Source of the DNA: Rhizobium glycinendophyticum
GTDB taxonomy: Bacteria > Pseudomonadota > Alphaproteobacteria > Rhizobiales > Rhizobiaceae
DNA length: 64,000 bases
Assembly (NCBI RefSeq): GCF_006443685.1
Contig: NZ_VFYP01000002.1
Coordinates: 248,001 to 312,000 of the forward strand
Direction of reading: 5' to 3'
Made by a program: the position numbers and the translations under genes. Shown piece by piece: positions 46,621-58,002 of the stretch (position 1 is its first letter; each line of letters opens with the position of its first letter). A model generated the notes under the pieces. That model did not search any database and was not told the origin of the DNA. It saw nothing but the letters and a program-made list of their open reading frames with translations.

Positions 46621-47478
46621 TCAGAGGATCGGCTTGCCGCCCGTCACTGCAATCGTCGCACCTGATACATAGCTGGAGAGCGGATCGGCGAGCATGACAT
46701 AGGCCGTCTGCAATTCTGCCGGCTGTCCCGGCCGTCCCATCGGCACCTGCTTGCCGAAGTTCTTCACCGAATCCTCAGGCATCGTGGAGGGAATAAGCGG
46801 CGTCCAGATTGGACCCGGGGCAACGCAATTGGCCCGGATGCCCTTTTCCGCCAGCATCTGTGCAAGACCAGCCGTGAAGTTCTGGATCGCGCCCTTGGTG
46901 GTCGCATAGGCCAGCAGATGCGGGCTCGGGCTATCCGAATTGATGGACGCCGTGTTGATGATGGATCCACCCTTCTGCATGTGAGGGACGGCTGCCTTGG
47001 TCAGGTAGAACATGGCGTGGATATTGACGCGGAAGGTGAGTTCCCATTCCTCGTCCGGAATCTCGGTAATGTCATCAAAGGTCGCCTGATGCGCGGCATT
47101 GTTGACGAGAATGTCAAGACCGCCGAGTTCATCGACAGCCGTATCGACGATCTTTCGGCAATGATCCGCGTTCTGGATATCACCGGGAACCAGAACGGCC
47201 TTACGTCCCGCCTCCTCGACCAGGCGCTTGGTTTCTTCGGCGTCGGTCTGTTCATCGATATAAGAGATCAACACATCCGCACCTTCGCGCGCATAGGCGA
47301 TCGCAACAGCGCGTCCAATCCCGCTGTCACCGCCTGTAATGATCGCTTTCAACCCGGTGAGCTTGCCGGAACCCTTGTAGCTCTTCTCACCATGGTCGGG
47401 CCTCGGGTTCATGTCGGCGGTCTGGCCTGGCATCGGAACTTTCGGCTGGTCGAACGGCGGGGTTGGATAGTCTGCCAT
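46621..47478 (-). CDS. SDR family oxidoreductase (YghA-like)
   Basis: A 285-residue classical SDR with an extra N-terminal arm of about 40 residues (FDQPKVPMPG) typical of the YghA/general stress group. TGGDSGIG binds NADP, NNAAHQ and YATTK give the catalytic part. Relatives act on small aldehydes or sugars and are often stress-induced. ATG 47478 follows AAGGAG 7 bases upstream. An EcfG-like promoter lies just upstream (47510-47534), which fits stress control. Confidence 0.9.
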   Translation of the reverse strand: MADYPTPPFDQPKVPMPGQTADMNPRPDHGEKSYKGSGKLTGLKAIITGGDSGIGRAVAIAYAREGADVLISYIDEQTDAEETKRLVEEAGRKAVLVPGDIQNADHCRKIVDTAVDELGGLDILVNNAAHQATFDDITEIPDEEWELTFRVNIHAMFYLTKAAVPHMQKGGSIINTASINSDSPSPHLLAYATTKGAIQNFTAGLAQMLAEKGIRANCVAPGPIWTPLIPSTMPEDSVKNFGKQVPMGRPGQPAELQTAYVMLADPLSSYVSGATIAVTGGKPIL

Positions 47479-47509
47479 GATGCATCTCCTTGTCTGGGGT
47501 CTGGGGTCA

Positions 47510-47534
47510 AACCGGTCAGGAGAGCAGAGGTTCC
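47510..47534 (-). promoter_or_regulatory. EcfG/RpoE2-like promoter of the YghA-like SDR
   Basis: On the minus strand: GGAAC (47534-47530), 16-base spacer, GGTT (47513-47510). One mismatch to the CGTT consensus. The predicted leader of about 25 bases includes the ribosome-binding site. Confidence 0.6.
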
Positions 47535-47562
47535 GAAGTTCGCGACGATCGCCAAACAGCAA

Positions 47563-47586
47563 AAGGCCGGCTCAAAGCCGGCCTTC
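47563..47586 (-). terminator. Terminator of the galactoside operon
   Basis: Stem AAGGCCGGCT/AGCCGGCCTT with loop CAA; on the minus strand followed by TTTT. It lies 17 bases past the beta-galactosidase stop. Confidence 0.88.
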
Positions 47587-47602
47587 AACAATCAGATTGA
47601 GA

Positions 47603-49533
47603 TCAGTGACGCCAGACGGCAACGGCTTGCGGCTCCAGCACCCCCCCACCCAGGACCGGCTTTGAACCAGCAGGCAACGCCCAGTTTTCCGTACCGTAGT
47701 TGAAGGCGAAGGTCAGGTCGCCACGTCGGCGGATGCGGATATAATCGGGCACCGGAAGCGTTTCCAGCTTGGCCTTCTCGGCGGCGAGGGACAGGAGACT
47801 GCCGAGAAGGGCCTCGTCCGCCCAGCAGGCGAGATAAAGTATGTTACCCTTCTTGGTCAGAGCCGGATCCCCATTGTGGAAGCGGGCGAGTACCTCGCCT
47901 GAAGCCTCGAGGGTTTCACGCCAGCGAATGCCAGCGCCTGCAATCGCTCCCGAAACCTTGTCCGATAAACCCGGCCTCAACGTAGAGACCTGGATGACCC
48001 GGTTGCCAGTTGCATACCCGAGCGGCCCGGGCGGCAGGTTGGACGGAATGACGAAATTTCGATCCCGCGAACCCGTTCGCGCGCCGATCAGCACTGTTCC
48101 GGTCGCAGCTTCGAGTGCTGCACGAGCCTCTTCGGTGACTTCCGTCATGCAGGGCACGACCACGAGCGCGTACCCGTCAAGCGAAGCACCCGGGCGGACA
48201 AAGTCGACGTCGAGGCCAAGGCGGCGAAGCCCCTCATACCAGCGGAAGCACAATTCCTCGTATCGGAAATCCTTACCCTGCGGCTGGATCATCGTCGTCC
48301 AGTAGCTCTGGTAGTCGAAAACCAGGGCCACAGACGCTTGCTGCGTCACAGGCAGCGGTCCAAGTGCGGCAAGCTCGCCTGCGACCCGCTGCGCCTCAAG
48401 ACCGCCCGGAGAAAGCTCATCGAGGCCCGCCAAGTTCAGGCCGGCATGCATCTGCTCCTGCGCGAAGGTCGCCTGACGCCAGCGGAAATAGCTGACCACG
48501 TCTGCGCCATGCGCAAGCGCCTCCCAAGTCCAAAGCCGCACCATGCCTGGCTTCGGCACCGGGTTCCACGGCGCCCAGTTCACCGGCCCCGGCTGCTGCT
48601 CCATCACCCAGAAGCGGCCCTTGCCGACGGCACGGTAGAGATCGTGGTGATAGGGCGCGATATCGGGATGCGAAGTCTCGGCCCAGCGATTGCGCTCGAC
48701 CTCCGAGAAAGGAAACTTTTCCACGAAACCGATCGGATAGCTATCCCAGGAAGCGAGATCGAGATTGTCGCCGACCTTGAAGTGGTCGAAGTCGGAGACA
48801 AAGCCCATGAAATTGTGGGTGATCCACCGCTCGGGCGAATGCTTGCGGATGATCTCGCACTGCATCTTGTCATAGGCCGCGACCTGATCCGAATGAAAGC
48901 GCCAAAAATCTAGCCGCGTGGCCGGATTGGGCTCCGTCACCGTCAGGTTCGGCAGTGCCACCTCATCGAAGCTCTTGAGTTCCATCGACCAGAAGACCGA
49001 GCCCCAAGCTTCGTTCAGCTGATCGGTCGACTGGTAGCGGAGCCGCAGCCAGCTCTTGAAGCCTTTCAGATCTTCCGGCCCCCATGACACTGTCGTATCA
49101 TGGCAGCCATATTCGTTATCGGTCTGCCAGCCGACGAGACCTGGATGATGACCGTAACGTTCGGCGACGATTTCGACGATGCGGGCGCTTTCCGTCCACC
49201 ATGTCTCCGAGGAAAATGTGTAATGGCGACGTGAGCCAAAACCGCGCGGACGACCCTGCTCGTCATAGGGAATGATGTCAGGATGTTCGTCCACCAGCCA
49301 CTTCGGCGGCGTGGCGGTCGGCGTGCCGAGCACGATCTTCAACCCAGCGGCGTGAAGGATGTCCATCGCGCGGTCGAGCCATGCGAAGTCGAACTCGCCG
49401 CGACGCGGCTCAAGCCGTGACCAGGCGAACTCGCCGATCCGCACGAAGGAGATGCCCAGTTCGCGCATGCGGCGCGCATCGGTTTCCCACCGGGTCTCAT
49501 CCCAGTGTTCCGGATAGTAGCAGACGCCCAGCA

Positions 49534-49534
<1 letters not shown>
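47603..49534 (-). CDS. Beta-galactosidase, GH42
   Basis: A 643-residue glycoside hydrolase family 42 enzyme. The acid/base is Glu141 (TDNEYG) and the nucleophile Glu312 ([12 protein letters not shown]); [11 protein letters not shown] at the start and the middle [13 protein letters not shown] are typical. No signal peptide, so it acts on imported oligosaccharides in the cytoplasm. Its ATG overlaps the ATPase stop by one base (TAATG). It is the last gene of the six-gene operon, followed by a terminator. Confidence 0.94.
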
Positions 49535-50620
<1,086 letters not shown>

Positions 50621-50628
<8 letters not shown>

Positions 50629-52726
50629 GGGTCTTGTCTCCCTTTGAAGGAATGAGTTCGAGGAGAAGGGCGCTTTCCGGCTGCAACATCGGTAGCGGCA
50701 GGCCAGATAGCCCGGCATTGTTCAGATCGAAACTGACATTGCCCGACAGTAGCCTCTTCTGCCCCTCGGAGATTCGGATGAAGCTTGGTTCGACGGGGAG
50801 GATCTTGGCGATCGTCCACTGGCCACCAATCTGCGTGACGCTGTCCGGCAACCTCAACGGCACCGGCTGTTCACCAACCATCTGCGGCCCCTGCGCCACG
50901 ATCACCACGATGCGCTCGTCACTGGACGCACCCCAGACGTAACGCCCATCGAGCGGCTCAATGCGGAAGCTTGCACCCGGTGCATGGAAAAGGTCACGCA
51001 GGCGTTTGTAGGTCTCGATATAGACCTTCAGTTCGGAGCGTTCTTCATCCGTCAGTTCGAGTGGGTTTAGCTCGACACCGAGATGGTAGGCGAGCGCAAT
51101 GATGGCCCGGAAGGAGAGGCTGTGACGCCGACCCGTCTGGTGATTAGGGGACGCGGAAATATGGCTGCCGAGGATTTCCGGCGGCACGAAGACGGACGCG
51201 CCGCGCTGGATTTCCAGCCGCTCCAAGGCATCGGTGCAATCCGACGTCCACACGCGATGGGTGCGGGCAAGAGCGCCGTAGTCGATACGCCCACCACCGG
51301 AAGCGCAGCTTTCAATCTCGACATCGGGATGGGCGGCGCGAACGCGGTCCATGAGCGCGTAGACAGCTCGCGTCTGGGCCGCAATCTTTGGCTTTCCGTC
51401 GCGACCAGCCGCATGCGTAAGGTCTCGGTTCATGTCCCATTTGATGTAGGACACCGCGTGGTTGGAGAGTACGGCGTCGATCTTGCCGAACAGGTAATCG
51501 GACACGTCAGGACGCGAAACGTCTAGCACCAGTTGGGTGCGTGATTCCAGAATCGGACGGCCCTCAATCGTCAACGCCCAGTCCGGATGTTCCTTGTAGA
51601 GTTCAGAAACAGGGTTGACCATTTCCGGCTCGAACCAGATGCCAAACTGCATACCGAGACCGGTGACGTGATCAACCAGTGGCTTCAAGCCGCTGGGGTA
51701 TTTGCGCGGGTCGATATCCCAGTCGCCGAGGCTCGTCGTGTCGTTGTCACGCTTGCCGAACCAACCGTCGTCGAGCACGAAGCGCTCGATGCCGAGTTCG
51801 GCAGCAGCCGTAGCCTGAGCCTTCAGAGAATCCATCTGATGGTCGAAGTAATTGCCTTCCCAGGTATTGAGTGTCACCGGGCGCGGGCTCATGGTCCCGC
51901 TTGGCCATGTCGTCAGTTCTTCGCGGACGAAGGCATGGAAGTCCTCCGTGTCGGCACCGGCATAGGCGATCGGGCTCTGATAGCTTTCGCCGGGCCCAAG
52001 GATGATCTCACCGGGTTCGAACAGCTCACCGAGATGAACCAGACGACGACCGTCGTCGGTGCGGTCGATGACGATCTGATGGTTGCCGCTGAAGCCGAGG
52101 GTCACCCCGAAGATCTGGGTTTCGCTTTCGATGAATAGCATCGGGAAGCGATCGTGCGAGGTGCGGCCGCGGCGGTTCTCCTGGATCCAGGTGCCATTGC
52201 CCAGAAGCTCGCGCCGCGTCTGAAATTCGCGGCCCCATATGCCGGTAAAGCTCATCACCTGCACGTCACCTGCAGGCGCCAGGAAGGTCCCCGACATGCA
52301 GCGGTCGAGCTGGTAGTCTTCATGCCCGGTATTGGTAAGCGTGGTGGCCATGGATATGAGGCCCGACGCGTGGGCGGTCAGCGTAATTGCAAGCGAGAGA
52401 CAGGCGACGGCGTCCACGCCAGTCAGAACCGTACGGTTACTATTGCGCCTAACAGTCCAACCGCCGAACTGCGCGACGAAATCACGGCCGCCACGATGTC
52501 CTGATATCGCCGGCCAGCCGAAGAAGCCCATGCCGCCCGTGGGCAGGAGAACCGCAGATGGAACAGCGATATCCATCCCATTGACGCGGCTGGAGCGCTC
52601 GATCTCGAACAGCGGATCGGCAGAAACAGGCTCGGCACCGAAAGACAGGATTTCCGGCATGCCGAGTTCCGGCAGACGCAGGCTGAGCGCCAGTTGGCCA
52701 GAATCGATGGTAATAATCTCGCTCAT
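50621..52726 (-). CDS. Alpha-galactosidase, GH36
   Basis: A 701-residue GH36 enzyme. The nucleophile is Asp431 in IKWDMNRD and the acid/base Asp496 in [24 protein letters not shown] (319-330) and [12 protein letters not shown] (473-484) are family motifs. No signal peptide, so it cleaves imported alpha-galactosides such as melibiose or raffinose in the cytoplasm. ATG 52726 overlaps the permease stop (ATGA); the longer frame runs into the permease gene. It sits between the permease and ATPase genes. Confidence 0.95.
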
Positions 52727-53574
52727 CCCTTGGTCGCTCCAAGCGTCAGGCCGGCAATAAAATGCCGTTGCATCAGGAAAAACATTGCGACCGGCGGCAG
52801 CGCCGCGACGATCGAACCGGCGGAAACCAGGTGCCAGGCCGCGACCCACTGGCCGTTCAGCGAATAAAGGCCGGCCGTCACCGGCATGGCATGCTGGCCC
52901 TGCACCAGGACCGTCGCCCAAAAGTAGTCGTTCCAGACAAAGGTGAAGACGAGCACGGAAAGGGCCGCAATCGCCGGGCGCATCAGTGGCAGCACGATGT
53001 AGCGAAAAATCCGCCATTCCGAGACGCCTTCGACGCGGGCGGATTCGATCAGCGCAAAGGGCAGGCCCTTGATGAAATTGCGCATGAAGAGCGTGCAGAA
53101 CCCGGTCTGGAAAGCGACGTGAAAGAGCACGAGGCCGAGCGTGGTGTCATAGAGCCCGGCTCTGAGCGTCAGGTCGCGCACCGGCACCATCAGGATCTGG
53201 AACGGAATGAAGTTGCCGGCGACAAACAGGAAGAACAGGACGAGATTGCCCTTGAACTTGTAGACCGCGAGCGCAAACCCGGTGAGGCAGGACAGCGCCA
53301 CGGCGCCGATCACGGTCGGGATCGTCACCTTGAACGAGTTGAGGATGTAGTAGCCGATCGGTGAGTTATTGAAGACCGCGGAATAATTTTCGAAGCCGGC
53401 AAAGCCCGAGGGGATGCCGAAATAGTTGCCAGCAGCGAGATCGCTGGCAGGACGAACCGACGTGATCGCCACTCCGATCAGCGGCAGAAGCCACAGCACG
53501 AGAGCAATGGGCAACAGCACTTGATAGCCAGTGCGGACGAAAGGTGATGCCTTCTGGATAGGAGTAGGAAACAT
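52723..53574 (-). CDS. Sugar ABC transporter permease (MalG type)
   Basis: A 283-residue CUT1 permease with six predicted helices and the EAA loop ESARVEGVSEWRIFRYIVLPLMRP that contacts the ATPase. Overlaps the upstream permease by one base (TGATG) and the downstream alpha-galactosidase by four, so all are coupled. Confidence 0.94.
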   Translation of the reverse strand: MFPTPIQKASPFVRTGYQVLLPIALVLWLLPLIGVAITSVRPASDLAAGNYFGIPSGFAGFENYSAVFNNSPIGYYILNSFKVTIPTVIGAVALSCLTGFALAVYKFKGNLVLFFLFVAGNFIPFQILMVPVRDLTLRAGLYDTTLGLVLFHVAFQTGFCTLFMRNFIKGLPFALIESARVEGVSEWRIFRYIVLPLMRPAIAALSVLVFTFVWNDYFWATVLVQGQHAMPVTAGLYSLNGQWVAAWHLVSAGSIVAALPPVAMFFLMQRHFIAGLTLGATKG

Positions 53575-54482
53575 CAGGCGTTCCTTTCCTGGGACAGCAT
53601 GCGAACGATGAACAGCGAGATGAAGACCATCATGATCAGGAACAGCACGACGGCAATCGCCGCGCCATAGCCCATGCGGAAGCCGTATTCCGATAGCGCT
53701 TGTTCATACATGAAGTAGGAGAGAACCTCGCTCGATCCGTACGGGCCGCCGGCGGTCATGATTGATACGAGGTCGAAGGAGCGTAGCGAACCGATGACGG
53801 TCACCACCATGGCGATGAAGGTTGCGGGAGCCAGTTGCGGCAGAATCACGTACCACAACAGTTTGGCACCCTTCGCGCCGTCCATGCGGGCAGCCTCGAC
53901 CTGTTCGGGATTGATGTTGTTGAGACCCGTCAGGTAGAGGATCATGCAATAGGCCGTCTGAGGCCAAAGACCCGCGACGATGATCCCGTAGGTGACGTAA
54001 CGCTCGTCGGCGAGAATGGCGATCTGCTCGCCGGTGAGCCATTCGATGATCTTCGAGAACAGACCGAAATCCGGCGCATAGAACCACGTGAACATCAGAC
54101 CCACGACGACTTGGCTGATCACGAAGGGGAAGAAGAACAGCGACTTGTAAAGCCGGATGCCGGGGACGGTCTGGTTGAGGAAGAGCGCGACGGCAAGACC
54201 GGCAGGGATCGACAGAAGGTAAAGAACGAGCCAGATCAGATTGTTCTTCAGCGACGTGTAGAAGGTGTCGTCATCGAGCAGCTCTACATAGTTCGCCATG
54301 CCGATCCAGGTCTTGGCCCCAAGCCCGTCCCAGTCGTGGAAACTGATCCAGATCGACTGGAAGATCGGCACAAGGACATAGACCAGGAACATGATGACGC
54401 CGGGCGCCAGGAACAGTGCAGGCGCCAGCTTCTGCTGGTTACGCTTCCAGAAGCCGGACGAAGGGGAGACGGCGTTGTTCAC
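53574..54482 (-). CDS. Sugar ABC transporter permease (MalF type)
   Basis: A 302-residue CUT1 permease with six helices and EAA loop EAARMDGAKGAKLLWYVILPQLAP. A GTG at 54482 is chosen because AAAGGTG lies upstream and the sequence after it (VNNAVSPSSG) is the normal short cytoplasmic start; the frame upstream to 54548 is not typical. It is 89 bases downstream of the binding-protein gene; this gap holds a hairpin. Confidence 0.9.
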   Translation of the reverse strand: MNNAVSPSSGFWKRNQQKLAPALFLAPGVIMFLVYVLVPIFQSIWISFHDWDGLGAKTWIGMANYVELLDDDTFYTSLKNNLIWLVLYLLSIPAGLAVALFLNQTVPGIRLYKSLFFFPFVISQVVVGLMFTWFYAPDFGLFSKIIEWLTGEQIAILADERYVTYGIIVAGLWPQTAYCMILYLTGLNNINPEQVEAARMDGAKGAKLLWYVILPQLAPATFIAMVVTVIGSLRSFDLVSIMTAGGPYGSSEVLSYFMYEQALSEYGFRMGYGAAIAVVLFLIMMVFISLFIVRMLSQERNA

Positions 54483-54516
54483 GGCGACACCTTTGGAAAA
54501 GTTTCGGGAACGGCAA

Positions 54517-54552
54517 CCGGATGCCACGATCCAGAAGGACCATGGCACCCGG
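54517..54552 (-). other. Intercistronic hairpin between binding protein and permease genes
   Basis: CCGGATGCCA (54517-54526) pairs with TGGCACCCGG (54543-54552), ten pairs with one G-U in RNA and a 16-base loop. No T tract follows. It begins 20 bases past the binding-protein stop and would shield that 3' end and favour the binding protein over the permeases. Confidence 0.55.
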
Positions 54553-54571
54553 CGCAGGGAGCTCTTAGAGC

Positions 54572-55804
54572 TTACTTGTAGACGCGTGCGCGTACCTTCT
54601 CGAGACGCTCGAGAATGGCATCCAGCTTGTCGGGCTTGACCATGAATTCCTGGAAACCTTCCATCCCGGCCTTTGCCATTTCGGCATTGGCGTCACGATC
54701 GTAGAATTGCGCCAGCGCGTGGGCGTTGGATAGCATCTCGAAGCCGGCCTTGAGGAACGGATCTGCCGGCTGTTCCGCCTTGTTGTTCACAGGCAGCTGG
54801 CCGAGCGTCGCGTTCATCTTGGTCTGGGCTTCCGGCGAAGCGAGGTAGGCGAGGAACTTCTTCGCGTCTTCCTTGTTCTTCGCACCCGACGGGATGTGGA
54901 AGGTATCGGTCGGAGCTTCTTCGGACACCGGGATTCCGGGGGTGATTTCCGGGAACTGCAGGAAGCCGATCTGGTCTTCCTTCAGACCGCCGTCTTTCAT
55001 GGTTGCAACGGCGAAGTTGCCCATCAGATACATGGCAGCCTTGCCCTGCACCATCTGCGGAATGGCATCCTGCCAGTCGATGGCGGCATGGTTCTCAATG
55101 AAGTAGCCGGCCTTGACCAGTTCACCCCACTTTTCGAACACGGCCTTCACGCGCGGATCGGTATACGGCACCTTGCCGGAGGTGAGCTCCATGTGGAATT
55201 CGTAGCCGTTGACGCGCAGGTCGAGATAGTCGAACCAGCCGCCCGTCGGCCACAGCGCCTTGGTGCCGATGGTGATCGGCGCAATGCCGGCAGCCTTCAG
55301 CTTTTCGCAGGCAGCAAGAAATTCGGCCCAGGTCTTCGGCGGCGTGATGCCCTGTTCGGCGAAGATGTCCTTACGATAGTAAATGCCCCACTGGTAGTAG
55401 GTGTAGGGCACACCCCACTTCTTGCCATCGATGGTCATCGAGGCGGAAGCCGACTTCAGCTGATCGTTGAGGCCGTTCGCTTCCCAGACGTCCGTGACGT
55501 CTTCGAAGAGGCCTGCCTTGACGAAGGGCTCCATGCGGTTACCGGCATACCAGGCAGCGACGTCAGGTGCGTCAGCGGTCAGGAAGTTGCGAATGGCCGA
55601 CTTGTAGCCTTCGTGGTCGAAATTGTTCCACTTGACCGTGATGTCCGGATTAGCCTTCTGGAAGTCGGCAATCAGCTCTTCCATGGCCTTCTTCGGCGCC
55701 GGGTCGGAATGGTCGGAATTGAGGATGATCTCACCGGCAAACGCGGTGGACGAAAAGAGCGCAGCGCTCAAGGCGAGCCCGCTCAGGCTTTTGAAAAGGG
55801 TCAT
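54572..55804 (-). CDS. Galactoside ABC transporter substrate-binding protein
   Basis: A 410-residue periplasmic solute-binding protein of the CUT1 class. The signal peptide (LALSAALFSSTAFA) is cut before GEIILNSDHSD. Segments DAPDVAAWYAGNR and GVPYTYYQWGIYYRKDIF belong to the fold. With a GH36 and a GH42 enzyme in the operon, the ligand is likely an alpha- or beta-galactoside. ATG 55804 follows GGGAGG. First gene of the operon and divergent from the AraC regulator. Confidence 0.92.
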   Translation of the reverse strand: MTLFKSLSGLALSAALFSSTAFAGEIILNSDHSDPAPKKAMEELIADFQKANPDITVKWNNFDHEGYKSAIRNFLTADAPDVAAWYAGNRMEPFVKAGLFEDVTDVWEANGLNDQLKSASASMTIDGKKWGVPYTYYQWGIYYRKDIFAEQGITPPKTWAEFLAACEKLKAAGIAPITIGTKALWPTGGWFDYLDLRVNGYEFHMELTSGKVPYTDPRVKAVFEKWGELVKAGYFIENHAAIDWQDAIPQMVQGKAAMYLMGNFAVATMKDGGLKEDQIGFLQFPEITPGIPVSEEAPTDTFHIPSGAKNKEDAKKFLAYLASPEAQTKMNATLGQLPVNNKAEQPADPFLKAGFEMLSNAHALAQFYDRDANAEMAKAGMEGFQEFMVKPDKLDAILERLEKVRARVYK

Positions 55805-55952
55805 GTTTTCCTCCCTATGACCGGCATGCATCGAGTATGTGCAGCTCACCGTCCCGGATCCCACCGGGCATAAGATAAGCTCATCTTGATCATCCGATTC
55901 AAACCCGTAATAATCTACCGACATTTGGGCAAACTTCTCCGGGATCCTAAGC

Positions 55953-56879
55953 TTGGAATCACCAGAACCACTGCTTCGCGATGAATCGGTTCCCGTGCAT
56001 CCGGAGCACGATCCACGTCATCCGTTGGTGATCTTTGGCGACCATCGCTTCTGCGCTGGCGAAAGCCTGACCGTGCACAAGATGGCAGGTCCGCATATGC
56101 ACAGTCAGATCGAGCTGAACTTCGTGCTGTCTGGAGCCATGACCTATTGGTTTGACGGCCGAGAGCTGACGGTCGATGAAGGCCGCCTCTGCCTGTTCTG
56201 GGGGATGATCCCGCACCAGGTGATCGATCGCCGGGAGGGGACGCAGTTCATCTGCCTCTACGTGCCGATGTCCGTCTTTCTCGGCCTTGCCAATCTCAAC
56301 CGTTTCCGCGACGCCGTCTTCCGTGGCGCCATGATCGAGGCGCTACATATCCGCCCCTACGACAGGGATATCTTCGAGCGCTGGCGTGAGGAGCTGCTGG
56401 CAGGCGATCCGGATCTCATGGAGATCGTACGCAACGAACTGACGGCACGTGTTCTCAGGGTCGAGCGTGAAGGCTGGCGCGACCTGCGCGAGGAAGGCTC
56501 GGCCATCGCCAATTTCAGCGCCAATGAAAGCGAACGGGTCGAGCACATCGAGCGCATGCTGCGCTTCATCGCCGAACATGCGCTGGAAGAGATTTCCGCC
56601 GAAGACGTCGGGCGCGACGTCGGCCTGCACCCAAACTATGCGATGGCGATCTTCAAGCGCGCTGTCGGCCACACGATCAACCAGGCTATCGTCCGACATC
56701 GCCTCGACACGGCCCAGTCGCTGCTGATTTCGACGGATCTATCGATCACCGACGTTGCCTTCGAAAGTGGCTTCGGCTCCGCGTCGCGCTTTTACGAAGC
56801 TTTTGCCGATCGGTTTCGGGAAAAACCGACAGCCTTCAGACGCCGCATGCGCTCCAAGGGAACCCCGGCTGCGGCATGA
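55953..56879 (+). CDS. AraC family regulator of the galactoside operon
   Basis: A 308-residue regulator with an N-terminal cupin sugar-sensing domain (HKMAGPHMHSQIELNFVLSGAMTYWFDGRELTV) and a C-terminal pair of HTH motifs (EEISAEDVGRDVGLHPNYAMAIFKRAVG and LSITDVAFESGFGSASRFYEAFADRFREKPTAF). Divergent from the binding-protein gene, so it likely activates the operon, as LacR-type AraC proteins do in Sinorhizobium. The start is uncertain: TTG at 55953 is taken, with no clear ribosome-binding site. A dyad AAGAT-N6-ATCTT lies in the shared gap at 55872-55887. Confidence 0.87.
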   Translation: MESPEPLLRDESVPVHPEHDPRHPLVIFGDHRFCAGESLTVHKMAGPHMHSQIELNFVLSGAMTYWFDGRELTVDEGRLCLFWGMIPHQVIDRREGTQFICLYVPMSVFLGLANLNRFRDAVFRGAMIEALHIRPYDRDIFERWREELLAGDPDLMEIVRNELTARVLRVEREGWRDLREEGSAIANFSANESERVEHIERMLRFIAEHALEEISAEDVGRDVGLHPNYAMAIFKRAVGHTINQAIVRHRLDTAQSLLISTDLSITDVAFESGFGSASRFYEAFADRFREKPTAFRRRMRSKGTPAAA

Positions 56880-56909
56880 TCTCCGGCGTTGGCCACCAAC
56901 AGCTGCGAG

Positions 56910-57998
56910 TCAGCCTGTAGCAATACGCTTCAGCTCCGGCGTGGCGATGCCAGGGCACCAGTCCATGAAGCCGACAAACCGTCGCTGGATTTTCTCTGCG
57001 TGATTACCGGCAATATCGCTCAGCCGATGCTTGAGATAGGGATTGCGGAACCGCGCCAGGGTCGTCTCGACATAGGCTTGCGCCTCATCGCCCAACCCAT
57101 GGCTCTCGAAACCGGGGATCACTTCGCTTTCGTAAATCCCGCTCAGATAAGCCGAGATCGCTCCATCCTCCAGAATTTCCCGCACAGTTTCTTCCACATG
57201 ACGTCCGTCCTTCAACCAGCGTTCGGCAAGCAGCGTGTGGCCGAGATTAAGGATATGGAGTTTCAGCTTTTCATAGGGCGTGAGGTCGGGCACGACGCGG
57301 ATCGCCGGATGGGTGCAGGGTACGACCAGACAGGGCTGCTGTTCGATCGCCCACAAGGCATAGGGCTCCGCGATCGCGCCTGCCGGCTCGATCGGCTCGG
57401 AGACGATGCGGTCGACGAGCGAATTCGCCCAGACGACATCAGATGAAAGCCACGTTTGAAACCCGGCATCCGGCCCGTGTTCTGCAGCAAGCCGCATGAT
57501 AAGTGCCTGCAGCACCTCGCCGTTGCGCGAAATGAGCTCGCACGGCAGGATCGTGAGCGCCCGCCCGCCACCCTGATATCGGGCCTGAAGAAGTGCCAGC
57601 AGCTTCATCGGGAAGGATCTTGGCACGCCTTCCAACCCGTCCTGATCGGCAAGCGCATAACCCCTGTCACCAGTGTTCGAGAGAACCACCTCGGCCTCCT
57701 CGACAAAGACGCGGCGGACTTCTTGCCAGTCGGTCGCGGTTGAAAGGGCCCGACGGACACTGCGAACCCGCACCTCCCTCTCCACCGGTGTGGTCCCCTC
57801 CATACCCCTGACGATCACAGGGAAACCATTCTGTGCAGCAAGCGCGCCGACCCGTGTTGCGCGGCCCGGATCACCGCTCGTCTGGACAACCGTGATTGGC
57901 CCGATCGCATGGCCATGGTCGAGCGCTTCACTAACAAATAGATCCGCATGCGCCTGGAGGAAGCGGCTCGTGCCGAACTGTAAAATCGGTGTATTCAT
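56910..57998 (-). CDS. Mannitol dehydrogenase/UxaB family oxidoreductase, short form
   Basis: A 362-residue NAD-dependent polyol/uronate dehydrogenase. The start ILQFGTSRFLQAHADLF is the nucleotide-binding region of this family; the substrate part has KLKLHILNLGHTLLA with the catalytic Lys, Asn and His spacing. E. coli UxaB (tagaturonate reductase) has about 480 residues, so this is a short form. It could reduce tagaturonate or oxidise a sugar alcohol. It starts 4 bases after the GntR stop, so both are cotranscribed; no strong own ribosome-binding site. Confidence 0.82.
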   Translation of the reverse strand: MNTPILQFGTSRFLQAHADLFVSEALDHGHAIGPITVVQTSGDPGRATRVGALAAQNGFPVIVRGMEGTTPVEREVRVRSVRRALSTATDWQEVRRVFVEEAEVVLSNTGDRGYALADQDGLEGVPRSFPMKLLALLQARYQGGGRALTILPCELISRNGEVLQALIMRLAAEHGPDAGFQTWLSSDVVWANSLVDRIVSEPIEPAGAIAEPYALWAIEQQPCLVVPCTHPAIRVVPDLTPYEKLKLHILNLGHTLLAERWLKDGRHVEETVREILEDGAISAYLSGIYESEVIPGFESHGLGDEAQAYVETTLARFRNPYLKHRLSDIAGNHAEKIQRRFVGFMDWCPGIATPELKRIATG

Positions 57999-58002
57999 GG
58001 GT

